Source: Numida meleagris (lineage: Eukaryota > Chordata > Aves > Galliformes > Numididae). Taken from it: DNA of 64,000 nucleotides. Below are positions 12,301-24,000 of the stretch, one piece after another. Each line of letters starts with the position of its first letter. The first letter of the stretch is position 1. Where the stretch lies: positions 66,499,015-66,563,014 of the forward strand of contig NC_034409.1 in NCBI RefSeq assembly GCF_002078875.1, in the 5' to 3' direction. The position numbers were made by a program, and so were the translations under genes. The notes beneath the pieces are model-generated. The model had not been told where the DNA came from and searched no databases. It worked only from the letters and a program-made list of their open reading frames with translations.

Positions 12301-14774
12301 TCATGCTTTTTTCCCAGGAGACTGTGCAAAACACTTGCTGAGACACCAGGTCAGCTGTTAAAAGCTAATTCTCAAATGGGTTCAGCTCTCAGTCCATATG
12401 TGGATAACCTGTAAGTGGGAGTAATTTAGACATTTAACCAGATAAAAATCCATGCTGCAAACCAAATGAAGATGTTATTATAGATTCATGATGCATTGTT
12501 TTTGTGTGTAGCCGAAGATACTGGTACCTCTCAAAGGTATAAAAGTTTGTAGATGTAACCTGAATAAATAAAATGCTGTTATTTTAATCTCAACATCTGG
12601 TTGAAAATATTTATGGATGGTGTAGGTTAATGTCCTTCCAACTAAAATTCTGGAAGGCATAATGGGTGGAAGATAATTTCTATCAACTTCAGATTTCTCT
12701 GAACTGGGCAAAACATGAGGAATGACTCGACAGGGATAGCAAGAGAGAAAATAAAAATTAGCATTGTAAGTATGGTGAATTTTATGCCCCTGTTCGTTGG
12801 TTGGGGCTTTTGTCCTTCTCCCCACTTCACGAAACTGACATCTTCTTGTACATGTTCATGCAAAACTTATTTCAGTTTCACGCTGTGTAGTTTCATGTCC
12901 CTTTAGTTTCCCTTAGAGTTCAATCTATGAATAAAACCCAAACCCCCAAACGAAACTCAGCTGAAACCACTACATTTTGCATAGTTTCCACCAAAAACCA
13001 TAAATTGACCTAAGTTCACTCTAAATTTGGCCTGGATACACCTAAATGTTACTGAAGCCTTAATGAATTTTTTTGTAAGACTGCTCCTGGGTGCCTTAGA
13101 TTTCCTTATAGTCTGACTTCTGGGAGCATAGGGTTTTGGTTTCGACCTACAAAATTGCTTAGGCTTGCCTGAAACATCTGTCTGAAGTGCATCTTTCTTT
13201 CTTGCATGGTTTGTTAAGAAATACAATAAACAGAAAAACATACCCTGCCATGCTTCTGTGACAGGAAGGGCTCTAAAAGCAGATTGTTTTAAATGTCCCT
13301 CTGGGCATAGGTATGCTATTTTTTTTTATTTATTATTTTTTTTAACATGGGAGGAACCTGAGGGACATGGCATGGTGGTTGTAGGGGTTAGGGTCAGTGA
13401 TATTTCAGTCTCTGGGGGTCTGTTTTTACGTTAACAGTTCTATAATCTGGGAATTCATTTTTATAATTTGGCAAGTGAGAATTGCTCTTGTGGTACACTT
13501 CCCCCCAAAGTGCATCTTTCAATTGTCTCCAGGCTGCAGGTAGTTTTGGACGACCATCCTGCCAGGAGCACGAACGGAGATGCACTCTCTGTGTGGACCA
13601 TTAGTTACTGCTGTTTTTCTTGCAAGCTACATGGAATGCTTTGATCTGTAAAGATCCAGATCTTTACCTTTAAACAGCTTCCAGAGTTTCCCCTCGCTGA
13701 CCCTTCTGCTGGGCCGAGGAGTTGCTCTTCTGGTTGCGAGCTGAGCTTCTTTGATTTCATTTTGGTTTGGCTTGTGACCCCAACTGTCAGGGCCTTCACC
13801 TCTGAATTGGGAGCCACTGGCTCTGGCAGTTTGTGCTGCATTCTGGCAAGTTGCCATTTGGGTAATTACATACTGTTTACTTTTTGTATCTTCTTGGACT
13901 TCAAATCTGGGAGTAATTCCACTTCATTTCTTGTTGTGAAGTGGTGCTGTTGCTGGGTTGTTATGGTCTTTTTAAAAAGTGGGCTGCCTCTGAGTAGCTG
14001 GGGGAAGCGGTGGCTATTCATAATCTGTAAATGATTGCTGGGTGCTTTGGATTGCAAGGAAGTCAGCCTCTGTGTCTGTGGATGCATATGTTCATGTGCG
14101 TGTGTTTATATATAGCTGTTGGACTCGACCAAGCAACAGTCTTAACGAAGCTAGTAACATCAGGGTGCAACAGTTCTGATCTTTGATAAATATCAGTGAA
14201 TTCAGATGGGAGCTTTTCCTTTTGCATCTCCACATATGACTGTGGAATGCTATGTAGGGGCTCAAGATTTCTAGTCAGGTTCTAAATGGGAAGCTTAATA
14301 TGTGGTGTATATTTCAGGTAGCATTTGTTTTCTTTCAGTAAACGTTAGTCCAGTTTATTTCTTCGCAACATCTTTATGAGCAGTGGTGATACCATGCATC
14401 CACTGGTGGCCTTTTCCCTTTGTTCTGAAAAAAAAATGGCTTTGCTAGTGTTGCTGAGGGATTTATTTGGCAGTAATTCAGTATATGACAATATTACAGT
14501 CCAAAGTCAAAACTTTAATCCTAGCCTGTTCCTTACATAGGGAATTAGTACCATTTTCATTTGAACTTTGTTAGAAGCTTTACCTCCACTGTTTTCTTCA
14601 AACCAGAGAAACAACTTACAGTTCATACTGGATTTACAGTTTAGAAAAGGTGAGTATCATGTTCGACTCTTGCAAAACATCAGTATCTGGACCTTGATGT
14701 TAGGTGGGAACAACATCCTAAGTCAGCGCTGAAATCCTCCTCCTGACCCATTTGCCTCTATTACATTAATAACT
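9376..14774. other. Unique non-coding DNA
   Basis: More than 5 kb without a supported gene. A-rich tracts occur at 11590-11614 and a T/A tract at 13320-13344. The longest frame is 115 codons on the minus strand at 12478-12825, with no domain. A possible small exon at 14607-14649 is treated under findings. Confidence 0.5.
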
Positions 14775-14832
14775 GTCATTTATGTAACATCTTTCATCAC
14801 ACTGAATATCCAAGCAATTTACAAACACGTGC
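14775..14832 (+). repeat. Short ancient LINE-tail fragment
   Basis: The sequence TATGTAACATCTTTCATCAC, followed by CCAAGCAATTTACAAACACG, resembles the LINE tail motif formula TATAGCACTTTTCAT ... AAAGCACTTTACAAACA. It is only about 55 bp and heavily diverged, so this is a tentative call. Confidence 0.33.
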
Positions 14833-17339
14833 CTTGATTCCTCAGAGAAATCTGCAGTTAGTCAGGTTTAAATTTGTCTGGGGTCACTGAGGTTAATAAC
14901 TCAATTCCTTCAAAAGGTGCCGTGGTTTTAATGACCGCGGCCCTCAGGACCTCTGAGACCGCCGTGTTGAGCCGACCACCTCTGCCTGCAGGGTGCCTGC
15001 AGCAATGTGCTGGCACGCTGACCGACACCGTGCAGCCCAGTGGGAAGAGGGCTGTGTAGAGAATTGGGCACACTTGCAGCAGGAGCTTACCTCCTTCCTT
15101 TACAGTGACCATCCACCTCCATACTGACCCATCTGATGCTGCTCTCAGAGATCCGGGTGGTCAGGTATTGTGGTTATTAGGTATGTTTGTGTGCTGTGGG
15201 TTTTTATTTAAAAAAAAAAAAAAAAAGTGAGAGAGGAGGGAAAAACACAGAACCATAGTACTTCCTAAACTGAGTTTTGGATGCAACTTACCTGTTTGGC
15301 CTTATTCTAATAGTTCAAGGGAGTGATGATTTTAAATTAGCAGAAAGACTGAGGGCATTTATGAGCCACGGTGACTTGGAAAATAAATATTTATGCAGAT
15401 GAGCATAATGTGTGCATGCTGCAATTCACCACTGCCTAACTCCAGATGTCAAGCACTTCACTGTTCCCAGTACATAGACCTAAAATATGCGTTTGTGCAT
15501 AACATAAGCTCGGTTTTACAGCCACTCACATCTAGACTGATTATAAGAGCTGGGCAACATCGGTGTACTACTTGTATGACTTCTTGTTCAGGGGAGATGG
15601 CTAAAAGGAGTATTTCATGCACTGCTTCTGAGGTTTAAGAGGTTAATCTTAGAGAAACAGATCTCATAACATGTAGGACTTCTTTGTTTTGTTGTGACAG
15701 ATACGCATTATATATTGAGGAATTCAGATCCTAATGTATTAAACAACATCCAAGGATCTTCTTGAATTCAGCTTTAATTTTGAACAAAAGAGCATTTTGG
15801 AGTCAGTTAAATATACTCTCCAAGATAGAAAATCAAAAGAGAAAAAAAAGTTAGCAATTAAACTGTGTGTACAATGATTACATCTGAGATATCATGTTTA
15901 ATGTTTACATTCTCCTGTTAATTTATCTACATTCGTGAGCCATTCATAGATAACCACATATTTATCCAAATAACTAGTGAAGCAGTGCAATTGAGGAGAC
16001 TTTGACTGTTGAAATCTTTACAGTGATTGCTGGCATTTCATCCTATATATGCAAGTAAAGAGTATTAGTGTAAGTGCTCTTACAGAGTATTCTCATATGA
16101 ACTATGCTGTAAAATGTCATAGTAAAGTGTTGCTGCAAGGCTATTCACAATTAGTCATTTAGGTAATATAAATATTACTTCACAGGGTTTATCCATGTAT
16201 CAGTGCTTCTCAGTTCTGTCGTGTGCTACAGAAATGCCTGAGCAGTAGATAAAGACAAGTACCTACATACAGTTCGGTCACCTGGGGAGGAGCAGGAGAA
16301 GACCTGGAGTTAGGACCTCAGCTGTGCTCTGGTGTGGAAGTACTACGTCGGTTGGTTGTCTTCTTTGGGTATCACTGCAGTCTGCATAACTACTGATGTT
16401 TTTAATAGATGCAGTTTTTCTTTGGGCAATTTAGTACAAAACACAGATCAAAGGCAGAAATTGGTACAGTTACTTGTCACTGTGATTATAGGAAAACTTG
16501 TCACCTGCGCTTGAGCTGTTGTCTTAAAATAACAAAGAATGTCATTAAAAATAAAACATTATTACCCTCAATATTGTGGTTACATAACAGTACTACTTAA
16601 CAAATATTGTATTTTGAGCTGTTACCAGTACTTTTCTCAAGAATATTGTGCAGCTTGATCCAAATTCTGTGCTGTGCTTGGTAACCTTGGCTCTTTGGCA
16701 CGAGTCAGCGCTCGGTGCAGCTTGGCCATGGCAAACCTGGAGTCCGATTTGGAAGCTTTCACCCGGGGAACCCTTCTTCTGTTTGGGAGCATGGGGCCTT
16801 ATGTGCTTTGGGATTCACCGTTCCTCCTGTAATGGCCATTTGCCATGGAAGGCTGCTGGGGGTGGTGTTCTCTGACTGCCAGCGCTCAGCCCTGCACAGC
16901 AGCCAAGACATTCAAGAAGTAGGTTTCTGGATAGCTGTAGGCGAGCTGCCCCGTGGCTGCAGCATGCTTACAGCTCTGGGCTGCAGTGCTTTAGATAGCC
17001 ATGGACTGTCTGCACGCATCAGTAACAGCCCAGCACTCGCATCAGTGTTGGCCATTTCTTTCCCTTACCTAGACTCGGCGTTTACTTCAGCTGTTTGGGG
17101 GGCTGAGGGAGTAATTCTCCAGGAGCAGAAGTTTACAGAATGCCCAGGGTGAACTTGAGGTTGGAAGGGCTTCAGAGGTGTGAGGAATTAAGTGCCAGGC
17201 TGTGGTTAATGGGAGCTGTGTTCCTGCCTGCATGAAGTACTTGGAATACCCTTGACCACTGCTGAGTGTTGTTTCTCTTCTCTACAAAGTGCAGACGTGG
17301 TGAGAGTCTGGAGAGTTGATTTTAGTTATCCTTAAAGTT
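14833..17339. other. Unique non-coding DNA, GC-richer patches
   Basis: No gene is supported. A CpG-containing patch lies at 14920-15060 and a GC-richer segment at 16640-17150, where a 145-codon + strand frame shows no domain. An A17 run lies at 15210-15226. A trace at 17155-17185 (GGTTGGAAGGGCTTCAGAGG) may be a worn antisense CR1 end. Confidence 0.45.
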
Positions 17340-17640
17340 TACTAATTGGAGAAAATACAGCAACTATCATCTGGCTGACCTTTGAAATCCGCCTGAGCGT
17401 TCTGGGCCTCGGCTTTGTCTGCGGGCGAGCGGAGGGCCAGCGAGTGAGCAGCTGCTGTGCAGGCACCAACAAGGGTTAATCGGCCTCACAGCCGAACAAT
17501 GGAGACGGGGCAGCTTTAAACGAAATGAGCTGAATATTTCATTCGGCCACTCGGCTGCCTGCTCCAATTGCCTCCTTTGCTAAAACGAGAGCTTAATCTA
17601 AAGTGACAACAACATCAGTTTCTGTGTGCTCCAGTCACAC
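17340..17640. promoter_or_regulatory. Possible conserved regulatory element
   Basis: This block is richer in GC and CpG than its flanks and has closely packed motif-like words: GAACAATGG (17494-17502) fits a SOX site, with GGGTTAATCGG and CAATTGCCTCC nearby. It has no open frame with a domain and no repeat signature. I infer a possible enhancer from texture alone; conservation is unknown. Confidence 0.25.
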
Positions 17641-20600
17641 AGAACATGACTTCCTTAACATAAACACTATTTACATGGACCGTCTGGATATAGGAGGGAA
17701 TCAGGAGCGTGCCCAGCAAAGACAGAGGCTACAATGAAGGACGAATAACAGGCAGCTGAGAATTAACATCAGCAAATGAAAGCCTGACCCTCAGAGGGCA
17801 TGTCCCTGTTACATTTTAAAGCTAGAAAGCCTTGCACCGGTAACCTTCCTTCCAGTAAAGACTATATAATTTAGAAGAAAATAGTACCTTTTCAGCTTAG
17901 ATACTTAACCAAATGCATTATGTCTGACCCATTTTCCTACTCAATCTGACACAAGATGAAGGACCCCCAGCTGCAATTACTGGTCTTCTGAACAGCTGTA
18001 ACCGATAAGCCCTCCTTCTGCTCCTGTCTCAAAGAGCTCCAACTTTTTGGCAGAAGATGCTGCTGAGAGGAAGCTGGGGTCCCAGCCCAGTTCCAACCCC
18101 AGCTGCCAAGAGCAGACCTGTGTGCTCCTGGATGCCACCTGAAGATGCTGCCTCTGACCACCTGACTGCTGTGCTGCTCCTGGTAGGGGAGGTTATGTGC
18201 CAGCTTGGGGCATTGAGACCAACACACCGCCTCTGCAGCCTGGCTTCTTCCCATAGGCACTGTGGGACAAACTCGCTGGAGATGTAAATGCTCACGGCTC
18301 CCAACTTGACTGGGGAGCTCTACCCCAGTCACTACCTGGTGTAACTTCAAGGCTGCTTCATTTACTCCAGCAATATCTTGGTTTGTTTGTTCTTGTTTTT
18401 TACTGGGGGGAATGGGTTGAGGAGATATGGAGAGAAGTTGTTGTGTTTTTAGTTCAGGTGTTTGTTTGTTTGTTTGTTTTGATAGGCCAATGGAGAAGTT
18501 AAGCATTTGTGGTCCTCCACATGTTGTCAAGCATTTGAAAAGGCCTCCTTTCTGAGAACTACAGATAATGCAGTGAGGGAAGGTAGTGTGGGAGGGAGTT
18601 TGGTTTAGTGTGATGTTCATTACAGCTAAGGCCAGGAGAGGTTAGTGCAACGTCTTTCCACTCTGATGTGGGTACTCATGGGACTTGATCTCGCTCCAAG
18701 AAGGAGCTCTGCTTCTCCGTCTCCCCTGCAGTGGATGCTGGGGCTGCCCAAGCAGTGTGAACATGGTGGTGAGCACCTTCTTCCCCCCTGTCTCTCTGGT
18801 AGCCCTGTTATTCCCTCCTTTCCTCCCTTCTTCCTCCTCCCCTTGGGCTTGCTGTTCATGCATTCTTGTTCAGCGGGGCGGGCAGGGCACTGTGCAACAG
18901 AAGGTCTTGGTATCAGTTCCCCTTTGGGAAGAATTGGGGAGTTCACTTTTCTTGACAGTTGCTTTATGCTGACAGTTGCTCAAGCAGACATTATTCAGGA
19001 TGTTTTTCTGCAGTTTTTGCCACCTTCAAATTAGAAGTTTATGTTAGAAAAATAAAAAAGGAAATGTGGGATAATATGGTGATGTGTTGAGCTCAGCATC
19101 ATGATCATAGGGTACTTAGATCTTAATCACACCCTGCAGTTAGCCTCGAGAAACATGGCAAGATGGTGTATTTGGATGCAGTTTTGTTCTCCCTGTAGAC
19201 AGATATACTCCCTCCTTTCACATTAAGGAAGGACAATAGTCTATCCCATTGAAGACAAAATTTTTGTTCCAATCATTGAGTTAACAGCAGAATTTACAAA
19301 GGTTATTGATACCAAAGTAATTTTTTGGTCTTATTGGAACATTTCCTATACTGGAAGACCAGAACAGGCTGGTGCTTAGAGCATCACTTAATCTTTACCA
19401 TCTTTTATTACTGTTTTTAATTATTATAATTTAGGAAGTTTGTGGGTTGGAGAAGATTAATATTTGCATGAAAATATGATAGATCCAGTGTGTACAATTC
19501 TGTAACTGAAATCCTATGCAGTTCCTTTTTCATATTAAAGAGTAATTACAGTTGCTAAGTTAAATGGACTTTTATGGCACTAGTCATTTTCTTTAAAACA
19601 TACTGTAGTTAACTTTGAGCTGCTGTAGCTTCTCTTTAAAGAAAGAACACAGATCACTTATGGTGTCAATACAAGACTTAAAATAGTAGCCAAAATCTGT
19701 GCTTTTTGATTCTGTCTGACTACCATCTTTCCTTTTTCCTCACTTTCAGTTCCAGAAGGGAGCGTAAGCAGTCACAGACTTACAGAATTACAGATGTATT
19801 CTTTACACCATCAAAAAACAAGGTCTACTGTTCTTGAGTTGCAATGCGCTGGCATTGGTTCAAGAGCTAACACTTCTTCAAAGAGAGCAGTCACTAAAAT
19901 CAGCTCATTATTGAAGTGCAAGGGAAAAAGACAAGACAGAAGATGGACAATGGAGATTTTTAAGGGTCATCTGAAACACCATCTCTCAAGTCACCTTTGT
20001 TACGTAACATTGCTGACCACCATCTGGAACTGAGATGTTTCCAGAGGTGTAGGACATGAGTTGATGCTCGTTCTGTTTCATGAGACAGCTTCAGCTGTAA
20101 GATTAGTGGTCATGTTATTAAGTTTACTTCCTAAAAAGGCCACTCCGAGCTTGATCTTTGTGCTATAAAAAGCTCCTGTAGTTTTATCCCTAGAAAAAGG
20201 CATCATGGCTATCTGCCTTTGTCTGGTGGCTGTCTGGAGATAGCTATTAGATGAATAGGAGATGCGCGTCTCCCCATAACCCCTTTTTGAAAGAGGTGCT
20301 GAAAGGATATATGAGAAATAAAATTGTAAGAAAAAGCATCACTGTACAGCTTGATGTGTATTCAGCATTATTCCACGGGAACAGGCAGTCCCAGAGAGCT
20401 CTTTGTTCTCAGAGGGATGTATGTATCGTGTGGCAAGCCATTACACCTTCCAGTCCAAATCTTCTGTCTTGAAAAGAAGACTGCTATTTGATTATGTCAT
20501 GTAGTTGATGTTAGAAAGGCTGAGCTCCGTTCTGCAGAGGCGTAGTCTTGGGTGCTTCAAGGGAGTATGAGAGCTGAAGGCAAGTGAGCTTCTTCAGGCT

Positions 20601-20739
20601 CCCACATCCTCTCCATGGAGCCAAAGAGAGTGGTTCAGGGGGTATAAGCCCTTCTTTGGCCTGTGTTTCTACAGGTAGGGGAGTGTAACATGCTGGCCTT
20701 TGTGTTGGGAAGTCACTCTTGGATGTTAATTCAAGTGAT
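17641..20739. other. Unique non-coding DNA
   Basis: No supported gene. The longest frame of the window, 227 codons on the minus strand (17937-18620), lies here; it crosses the (GTTT)n repeat, is rich in Q, S and P, and has no domain. An overlapping pair of frames at 18626-19034 is equally uninformative. Confidence 0.5.
18460..18480. repeat. (GTTT)5 microsatellite
   Basis: Five tandem GTTT units. A looser copy of the same word occurs near 18382-18400. Confidence 0.9.
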
Positions 20740-21010
20740 TATTAAAAAAACGTCCTTTTCTGAGGATTACTAATCTGTCCATTAGATGTATGCTTATTAC
20801 ATAGTTATTAAACCTAATGAATGTATTTTTTAACATGCAATAATTATCTAATTAAATATAAAGCATTAGATTAAGTAGGCTAGCTCTCGTACTAAAATGC
20901 TGTCTATTACAAGTAGATTTATTGAGGATTAACAACTACATAATAGAGCTGTATCTATTTCATGATTGTTAATCCTCGGTGAATGTTTTTAATAATTAAT
21001 TGGCACTTAA
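20740..21010. promoter_or_regulatory. AT-rich homeodomain-type motif cluster
   Basis: The segment is packed with ATTA/TAAT words, including CTAATTAAATATAA, TAATAATTAATTGG and CCATTAGATG. GAGGATTA occurs at 20762-20769 and 20924-20931 and, in the opposite orientation, at 20970-20977. GGATTA, read TAATCC on the other strand, is the classic site of OTX/PITX/GSC-type homeodomains. Such texture is typical of developmental non-coding elements in vertebrate deserts and introns. This is inference only, because AT-rich DNA yields such words by chance. Confidence 0.3.
20924..20977. other. 12-bp inverted repeat with 30-base spacer
   Basis: GAGGATTAACAA (20924-20935) and TTGTTAATCCTC (20966-20977) are exact complements separated by 30 bases. 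Each arm contains GGATTA overlapping a GTTAAT word. Confidence 0.85.
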
Positions 21011-24000
21011 CTAAAGGATTATGTTCATTGTGACGGAGTTTATGAAGCAATAGAGCATTTTTTTGCAGACGGTTAGGTGCCAAAGGAAATATTCCTTCAA
21101 TACGATTAAATAATTATGAAAAAAAAGCCAAACAAAAAACATACTGTGGGGGGAAATGAGTAAGTAACATCTAGTAGCAAAATTTCTATTTTTGTTCTTA
21201 CTTGAGCTTGGAAGTTTTGTTTGCCTTCTTATGTAGGAGAAGAAGCTGAAGTAAACAGCTACTTTAGGCAGCAAGATATTTAATGCTAGAAAATAGTTAA
21301 ATTGGGAGTGTTGTGGTTAAAGATGTGAAATATTACAGTGTGACTGATAAAGAATCTTCACTATTTAAATTTTATTCCTAGAATCTTTATTATGCGTTTG
21401 AACTAGTAAATTAGGACATAAATAGAAATTGGAGGACAACACAGAATTGTGACTCGATGTGTTCCAGGATCGTGTCCTTGTGTCAGCTATTAGAACATAC
21501 AGAAAGACATTATATGTTCTTACTTGAGCACAAAGAAGTGCTGTGAATTTTTTTATAGTCATTTATGGAGGCAAACAGGAGCAAACATATGTCCTGTCGG
21601 TTTAGTTAAGCAGAGACACTGGTCCCAACATCCATTTAAAATTTCAGCCATTAACAACTATGATGACTGAGTCAGTGGGATTAACTTCCAGCCATTACTT
21701 TTCACTACTCCTTAAGATTCTACATGGATAGAAAAATTATAATGCAACTGTGAAATTTTCTAGTGAATACTTAGTGAATTCCTGTCATTAATCTGTGTAC
21801 ACACATCTGTATCCAGGGACGCACAGTGGGTTATTTCTGAAAGAGGCTGGTCTGTACACTGCATATTTTCCAATGGAAACTGATTGATCAAAATAAATAA
21901 CAGGTAATTTTACCTATTAACATAGGATATTGATAAGTACGTATTCTCTTGACATTCTTAATAAACTTAGCCAGTGTTATTGCTTGAAGACCTTTAGGAG
22001 AAATGCATTGAACTTTGTGAAAGAGTTTGAACTCATTCTCTGAAGAACTGGGTGGGAGAAAGGGAGAGCAAGTTTGTTTGTGCATATGAACATACGTACA
22101 TATATTTTTTTCTATTTTTACAGCATAGATTAAATTTTCCATCTTTTTAAGTGAAGTCATACTGTAATTTGCAGACGTTATTTGAGGGCTTGCTAGCAGA
22201 CTTTGAAATCTGTGCTTTTTACAAGAGATGATTTGTCAAGTGCTGTTAAAATTTGTTCTTTCTGGATTGGAGTGTGGTTGAGTCGGGTCATTTTTTTCTG
22301 ATGAGTTTTGGAAGTGATGGTAATAGCATTGTCTCTTCTTGACAGTGTTGGAAATGCCTCTGGTCTGTTGGGCTCAGATCAGTTTGGAGTGGTGGTGGAG
22401 GGGAGCAAGGTGTGTTAGAAATCCAATAATCACTTTATTTTTGAAAATCATGGTTTGTAGTCACTTTAACAGAGAGAAATTTTAGGAATAAAGAGGAAGT
22501 GGAGTTTAGAGCCAGTCTAAGGTGAAGTGCTGGTGTATTCATCAAGCTTAAGGTTTCTGAACTTGTTTTAATTGGAGAGACTCTGACAGCTGCAAAGGCC
22601 CTAAAGGTGCAAGTTCTGCAGGACCATGAGACTTCATTGTGTGCCATGTGGGTGACAGTCGCTGTCATATGCAGCTCTGCAGGCCTTTTAAAAAATAAAA
22701 ATAAGAAAATTAAAAAAAAAAAATCTGGTTGGCATGTTAATTGCATTTTCCAAAGGGTGGCAACCCTGGCTGCCCACAGGACTTGGCAGAGTGCAAGACA
22801 AAGCCAGGCTTTCCCCCTAAAGCTTAACAGCAGTCATGTTGCAGCAGCAGCTGCTGCAGAAGGTGAATGTAGTGACGATATTGATGAGATTACTAATTTG
22901 TTTAGTAGACAGGGAATGAAGATTCGTCTGTTGGCTGTCATCATCCATCAGCCGTATGTTGCCCCAGGCAGTGGGTATATGCTGTTAGCCTGTTACTAAT
23001 TTTACTTTGTTTTTTCTCAGCTTAGTTCTTTTCTTTGGTTCATTTCATTCATTTGTTGTGACTGAAGACTAAACAAGAAGGAAAAAAGCCCACTGCTACC
23101 TCTCTTTGTTTATCAGAGCAGGTACCCTACAGCTCCTGCCTGCAGCCTCTTCTGTGCCAGTTAGCTGAAAGCTGGCGGCAAGAGGAACAGTGGCCTACAA
23201 GGGAAATAAATGCCTGCCAGGGCATGAGAAGTTTTCTCTAGGAACTGCAGTCATAGCTATATTTACCCTTCAAAGTCACTAGGTGAGAGATACTTGATTG
23301 TGAGATAGTGCTGCACCAGCCTGCAAATGAACTGGTGATGTCTTGGCATTTTTGTATGTGTTGATATGCTACGTCAGTGTGTATGCTGTGACGGTGTTTG
23401 CCATGGCTGCTTGCTTGCGTTTGAGGCTTCCTCAGTCATGCTCATTGGACTTCCAGCAAGAGGCAGGAAGTTTGTGCAGAGAAATTTGGGGGACAGCAGT
23501 GTTAATTGAGAGTTTGTGGATGGTTTTATCCTGTAAAACTTGATGCTGGTTATAATTTTGCAGCAGACCAGTTGTAGAGGGGGTCTTTGTGCATTATTTG
23601 ACTTGGATTAAGCTTTCCAAATTGAGCAATCAATTCCAGAAATGATGTTGAATACTGTAGCTAAGGAGTCAGTTCCTACTGTTGTCATTAAATCTGTCTC
23701 ATAATGTTGTCAAACTTTTCTTATTCAAGATAGGCTTAGCACTGTGTTTATGAACATCTTCAGGGTCTTTTTGAGGTCGAGATGACCTTTTAAGTCAGTT
23801 CGAATTTTCTAGCTTCGTTGCAATGTCTCTTATTAAAATATATATATTTATTGTACTAATACAATACTCATTTTTAGTGGCACTGGTCGCAGCTGTAGGT
23901 ATTTGCTGAGTTTTGCAACAACTCTGGGAATTACTACGGAAGTTGGAGGTATTATTGTTATGGAAGTCATCGTATGGCCTTGAAAAGATTTAGAAAAAGA

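Noticed and set aside
16715..17152. 145-codon + strand frame in GC-richer DNA
   Set aside because: GC-richness lowers stop frequency; no domain or flanking splice signals support it.
17937..18620. Longest open frame, 227 codons, minus strand
   Set aside because: It crosses a (GTTT)n microsatellite, is rich in Q/S/P, has no recognisable domain, and another frame on each strand is also open there.
22841..22857. GCAGCAGCAGCTGCTGC palindrome as a trinucleotide expansion
   Set aside because: Too few units in each direction; it is better read as a chance CAG/CTG junction.
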